Source: Candidatus Altarchaeales archaeon A3 (lineage in GTDB: Archaea > Altiarchaeota > Altiarchaeia > Altiarchaeales > Altiarchaeaceae). Taken from it: a stretch of 6,430 bases of DNA. Both the position numbers and the translations under genes were made by a program. This document shows positions 5,528 through 6,430 of the stretch, in pieces (position 1 is the first letter of the stretch; every line of letters begins with the position of its first letter). The notes beneath the pieces are model-generated. The model was given only the letters and a program-made list of their open reading frames with translations. It did not search any database and was not told where the DNA came from. The stretch is from the NCBI GenBank assembly GCA_002083985.1, contig MTER01000066.1:1-6430 (forward strand). The letters run 5' to 3'.

Positions 5528-6199
5528 CTAGGATATTTTATCAACTGCTTTTTTAGCTGCTTTTGATTCAGCATCTTTCTTGCTTTTTCCTCTGCCTTTA
5601 AATCTGCCTTCAGGTATCACAACCTCAACATAAAACGTTTTATTGTGAGAATCACCATCAGATTTAATTAAATTATATTTCGGGATAATCCGGTGTTTTT
5701 TCTGTATTAATTCCTGCAAAACACTCTTAGAGTCTTTTATATCTTCAAAGCTTATGCCCTTCAAATCATCCTTAAACAATCCGATAATAACCTTTCTGAC
5801 CGTATCAAAATCAGAATCAACATAAACCGCACCTATCAACGCCTCAAGCGCATCCCCGAGAAAATTTTCTTCTTTTTTTGATTTTATTTTTTCTTTGCTT
5901 TCAACAATCAAAAGATATTTCCTCAGCTTTAATTTGCCAGCCTTCTTATTAACTAAAATTCCTCCACACAAATTTCCCTTAATTCTTGACAGTGTGCCCT
6001 CGCCAAGGGCATTGAATTCATTAAACAGATATTCCGTCAACACAAAACCCAGAACAGAATCTCCCAGAAACTCCAAACGCTCATTACTCCCGCAGTCATT
6101 CTTGTTCGCAAAAGAAGAATGTGTAAGCGCTTTTCTAAGAATCTCAATGTCATTAAATTTATATTTTATTTTACGCTGAAGCGAGGTAAAAGAATCCAT
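5528..6199 (-). CDS. rnc: Ribonuclease III, bacterial type
   Basis: RNase III cleaves double-stranded RNA as a homodimer with Mg2+; in bacteria it processes rRNA precursors and structured transcripts. The 223 residues show the standard layout. The endonuclease domain spans about 6-145, with KALTHSSFANKN (23-34), signature NERLEFLGDSVLG (39-51; acidic residues E40, E43, D47), GTLSRIKG (68-75) and GDALEALIGAVYVD (115-128; D116 and E119). The dsRNA-binding domain spans about 156-222, with SVLQELIQKK, KTFYVEV and the basic helix KSKKDAESKAAKKAV. All catalytic acids are present and the length is normal, so it should be active. The start at 6199 gives the usual short lead to the first helix, and an AT-rich box at 6231-6247 suits a near-leaderless mRNA. 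The gene is convergent with dhs. RNase III is rare in archaea, so acquisition from bacteria is a reasonable inference. Confidence 0.95.
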   Translation of the reverse strand: MDSFTSLQRKIKYKFNDIEILRKALTHSSFANKNDCGSNERLEFLGDSVLGFVLTEYLFNEFNALGEGTLSRIKGNLCGGILVNKKAGKLKLRKYLLIVESKEKIKSKKEENFLGDALEALIGAVYVDSDFDTVRKVIIGLFKDDLKGISFEDIKDSKSVLQELIQKKHRIIPKYNLIKSDGDSHNKTFYVEVVIPEGRFKGRGKSKKDAESKAAKKAVDKIS

Positions 6200-6230
6200 A
6201 AAAAAATTTTGGTTTTTGTGTTTTTCCAGG

Positions 6231-6247
6231 TTTTATTTTAATTAAAA
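6231..6247 (-). promoter_or_regulatory. Candidate TATA box for RNase III
   Basis: On the minus strand TTTTAATTAAAATAAAA spans 6247 to 6231, about 32-48 bases before the ATG at 6199. This predicts a transcript with a leader of roughly ten bases. No Shine-Dalgarno sequence is visible. Composition and spacing only. Confidence 0.3.
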
Positions 6248-6274
6248 TCAGCTCAAATTAAGTATTAAAATGAT

Positions 6275-6430
6275 GTACTGACTCACTAAAATTGGAGTAA
6301 TTTTAAAATCCCGAATATTTTAAAATATCCGAACGAAGCGAGGTTATTATATATTTGCTTTTTTACTATTATTTTTATAGACATTTTTGAAAACGACGGA
6401 AAACCAAAATAAAAAAAACACCGTTGGAAG
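6275..6430. mobile_element. Probable left part of another E4/E5-like element, cut by the window edge
   Basis: GTACTGACTCACTAAAATTG (6275-6294), then GAGTAA, resembles the minus-strand end of E4 (GTAACTTCTCAATAAGTAGG, then AGTAAA). Next come a perfect palindrome ATATTTTAAAATAT (6315-6328) and CGAACGAAGCGAGGTTAT (6330-6347). The latter shares GCGAGGTTAT with E4 and GCGAG with E5, each beside a hairpin. No matching right end is found before 6430, so the element would run past the edge. No gene is seen on either strand in 6200-6430. The call rests on short similarities. Confidence 0.4.

Noticed and set aside
5895..6179. 94-codon plus-strand ORF inside RNase III
   Set aside because: Antisense to the RNase III catalytic signature region; no motifs of its own.
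1..6430. tRNA, rRNA or riboswitch genes
   Set aside because: No cloverleaf with a GTTCRANYC-type T-arm and no conserved rRNA or riboswitch core was seen when scanning both strands by eye.

Overview
The window looks like AT-rich archaeal DNA. It carries O-phosphoseryl-tRNA synthetase, an enzyme known mainly from methanogens, Archaeoglobus and a few other archaeal lineages, and deoxyhypusine synthase, an archaeal/eukaryotic enzyme. Several genes have an AT-rich TATA-like box about 30 bases before the ATG and no clear Shine-Dalgarno sequence, which suggests leaderless or short-leader mRNAs. The lineage cannot be fixed from this sequence; a low-GC euryarchaeon or an Altiarchaeota-like organism would fit. 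A bacterial-type RNase III is unusual in that setting.

Layout. Bases 1-476 (minus strand) hold the N-terminal part of a membrane protein with NapH-like 4Fe-4S cysteine motifs, cut by the left edge. Bases 477-1485 hold no gene but contain three different inverted-repeat elements packed end to end (782-1044, 1057-1186, 1196-1397). SepRS follows (1486-2955, plus). Next come another small inverted-repeat element (3012-3181) and a lone copy of one end of the first element (3182-3294). That lone end runs into the 3' end of an RlaP/YcgL-type nucleotidyltransferase gene (3260-4090, minus). The nucleotidyltransferase gene shares a 71-base AT-rich promoter region with the divergent deoxyhypusine synthase gene (4162-5130, plus), which is followed six bases later by a possible 53-codon ORF (5137-5298). 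A fifth inverted-repeat element (5312-5459) separates this from the convergent RNase III gene (5528-6199, minus). Beyond RNase III, 6275-6430 looks like the left part of a further related element.

The recognisable genes are mostly in RNA and translation: charging tRNA-Cys with phosphoserine, making hypusine on aIF5A, dsRNA cleavage, and a predicted RNA-related nucleotidyltransferase. They are not one operon and do not form an obvious new system. The most notable points are a divergent SepRS (about 40 residues missing at the N-terminus, and substitutions in the phosphoserine pocket), the density of at least five small non-coding inverted-repeat elements in about 6 kb, and a repeated hairpin-plus-GCGAG module shared by three of them.
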